A stretch of 64,000 nucleotides of DNA from Bifidobacterium panos (GTDB taxonomy: Bacteria; Actinomycetota; Actinomycetes; Actinomycetales; Bifidobacteriaceae). The position numbers and the translations under genes were made by a program. The stretch lies in assembly GCF_012932445.1 (NCBI RefSeq), contig NZ_JAAIIJ010000002.1:224175-288174 (forward strand), written 5' to 3'. Shown here in pieces: positions 63,501 to 64,000 of this stretch. The notes below the pieces were generated by a model, which was not told where the DNA came from, did not search any database, and saw only the letters and a program-made list of their open reading frames with translations. How positions within the stretch are numbered: position 1 is the stretch's first letter; each line of letters begins with the position of its first letter.

Positions 63501-64000
63501 TGTGCCGTCGGCAAACGAAGCGTCCGTGTACCAGCCACCGAACGTGTAACCGTCCTGAGACAGGTCGCCAGGGTTCTTGACCTTCGCACCATACTTGACA
63601 GACTCCTGCTTGTCGGGCGTGGTACCGTGGCCCTTCGCGTCAAAGGTCACGTCATGCTTGTCACGCGTGTAATAGATCTTCACCACAGTCTTGCCGTCAC
63701 CGGAGATATTCTCCTGGGAGAAGTCCTTGGCGGTGAAACCCGTATAGGTCGTCTTCGCCTCAGCCTTCGTCTCGGTATCCGTCGTACCCTGCTTCGTCTC
63801 CGTATCCTCGGACTGGAGCGTGTACTCGTCGTTATCCACGTTCTGCAAATAATGCTCGACGGTGTACTTCGTATCCGTATTCGCGGTCCACTTGGCGTAC
63901 AGCGTCAGATCATTGTTCGGCATCGTGGACGTATCAAAATTCCACTTTGTGCCGTCGGCAAACGAAGCGTCCGTGTACCAGCCACCGAACGTGTAACCGT
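60537..64000 (-). CDS. Large repetitive sortase-anchored surface protein (adhesin 2; N-terminus outside window)
   Basis: The frame is open from the stop at 60537 to the window edge, giving over 1150 C-terminal residues. The architecture repeats adhesin 1: MucBP-like plus InlB-like units (VEHYLQNVDNDEY, FGGWYTD, LTLYAKWT), four 69-residue InlB repeats, a short fifth one, then LASTG, a membrane segment and RRKRSR. The last 200 or so residues differ from adhesin 1 at very few positions. Two neighbouring upstream units (from about 63010 to 63900, period 447 bp) are nearly identical to each other. Likely a wall-bound adhesin with variable repeat number. Confidence 0.88.
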   Translation of the reverse strand, partial: GYTFGGWYTDASFADGTKWNFDTSTMPNNDLTLYAKWTANTDTKYTVEHYLQNVDNDEYTLQSEDTETKQGTTDTETKAEAKTTYTGFTAKDFSQENISGDGKTVVKIYYTRDKHDVTFDAKGHGTTPDKQESVKYGAKVKNPGDLSQDGYTFGGWYTDASFADGTKWNFDTSTMPNNDLTLYAKWTANTDTAYTVEHYLQNVDNDEYTLQSGDTETKQGTTDTETKAEAKTTYTGFTAKDFSQENISGDGKTVVKIYYERNKHGVTFDAKGHGTTPDKLTGVKYGAKVKNPGDLSQDGYTFGGWYTDESFADEKKWDFTKSTMPDNDLTLYAKWTANTDTKYTVEHYLQNVDDDSYPDMPKDVDPMTGTTDTKTVAEVNEYEGFTPVDFSQENISGDGKTVVKIYYERVKHGVTFNAKGHGVTPAGLTDVKYGAKVANPGELSQAGYSFGGWYTDGSFADEKKWDFATNTMPDTDLTLYAKWTANTDTKYTVEHYLQNVDDDSYTLDATDSKTGTTDTETVAEAKSYTGFTAGDVTQQNISGDGKTVVKIYYTRAKHDVTFDAKGHGTAPAGLTGVKYGAKVANPGDLSAEGYVFGGWYADEACTQVWDFTADTMPAGNLTLFAKWGPASDTKYTVKLFRQALDGSYGSEPDVVQVLTGETNADTAAVARSYEGFTVEPFSQQKIAADGSTVVTIRYARNAYTVSFDAKGHGTAPANRSGVKYGALLDNPGGLSADGYTFGGWYADEACTQAWDFTADTMPANDVTLYAKWTVNEYEITYDLNDGTLPADAPKTHTYDEETKLPVPTRDGYTFDGWYDENGNKVDTIPANATDMKITAKWTGNEYNITYDPNDGTLPEDAPKTHTYGEETKLPTPTKDGYTFDGWYDEDGNKVDTIPTDAKDMKITAKWKGDEYDITYDLNGGTLPADAPKTHTYGEETKLPTPTRDGYTFDGWYDENGTKVDTIPANAQDMKITAKWTADEYDITYDLDGGTLPADAPKTHTYGEETKLPTPTRDGYTFDGWYDEAGNKLDTIPADAQDMKITAKWTKNADADNGTKYDPNGGAMPDGWTSADGKLPTPTREGYKFDGWYDDEGNLVTSLKDAAGKTLHARWTKLNTLASTGATGLAAGLTALALAAAGATVGVLRRKRSR
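60850..61680 (-). repeat. Four tandem 207-bp repeats inside adhesin 2
   Basis: Same 69-codon modules as at 20100-20930, with very high DNA similarity between the genes. They lie in the same orientation, so the two genes form direct repeats about 40 kb apart, measured from one 3' end to the other. Confidence 0.85.

Overview
The window looks like chromosomal DNA of a Bifidobacterium or a close relative in the high-GC Actinobacteria. The reasons are the high GC content, AAGGAG-type ribosome binding sites, a dnaK-grpE-dnaJ-hspR heat-shock cluster with an HspR operator (HAIR), a malQ/LacI starch module, LAxTG-type sortase substrates and many AAA ATPases of the DUF4143 type. The assignment is inferred from gene content; no database was searched.

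Layout. 1-6 kb: 3' part of pgm, a HigBA-like toxin-antitoxin pair, a class II glutamine amidotransferase and a Kup potassium transporter. 6-13 kb: TatD, DedA, a HAD phosphatase and the dnaK operon, all on the minus strand. 13-19.5 kb: a DUF4143 ATPase, malQ, a LacI regulator and a second ATPase. 19.8-25.7 kb: a 1985-residue repetitive wall-anchored adhesin with MITE-like DNA on both sides. 26.4-31.5 kb: a tightly overlapping three-gene operon (FHA protein, degenerate helicase/nuclease-like protein, small protein), followed by rplJ-rplL. 33-38.8 kb: an accessory stretch with two more DUF4143 ATPases, a GPH-type transporter and a second toxin-antitoxin pair. 39-60 kb: mostly housekeeping genes (purine permease, oligopeptidase B, App1-like protein plus GcvH, NUDIX, thioredoxin, G5/lysozyme-like protein, DHA2 efflux pump, aroG, fucO, pepC, DivIVA-like, pcp, ispD, yfiH, U32 peptidase). 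60.5-64 kb: a second repetitive adhesin closely related to the first, cut by the window end.

The most striking signal is shared by the four DUF4143 ATPase genes. Each has its own array of short repeats directly in front of its start codon. Three arrays have 5-6 copies with a 33-bp period (one step is 32 bp) and the fourth has two copies 39 bp apart. The core sequence is different for every gene. At least two arrays are inverted repeats around a constant 7-bp centre, and one shows a paired change in both arms. This fits paralogue-specific operators, perhaps bound by the winged-helix part of each ATPase. I infer this from sequence only.

Other points of note: the helicase-like protein next to the FHA protein has lost its Walker A and B residues; the pyroglutamyl peptidase lacks the usual catalytic His; a 224-bp MITE with perfect 17-bp ends lies upstream of adhesin 1, with related sequence downstream of it; and the two adhesin genes are long direct repeats about 35 kb apart. 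No tRNA, rRNA, CRISPR array or complete insertion sequence was seen.
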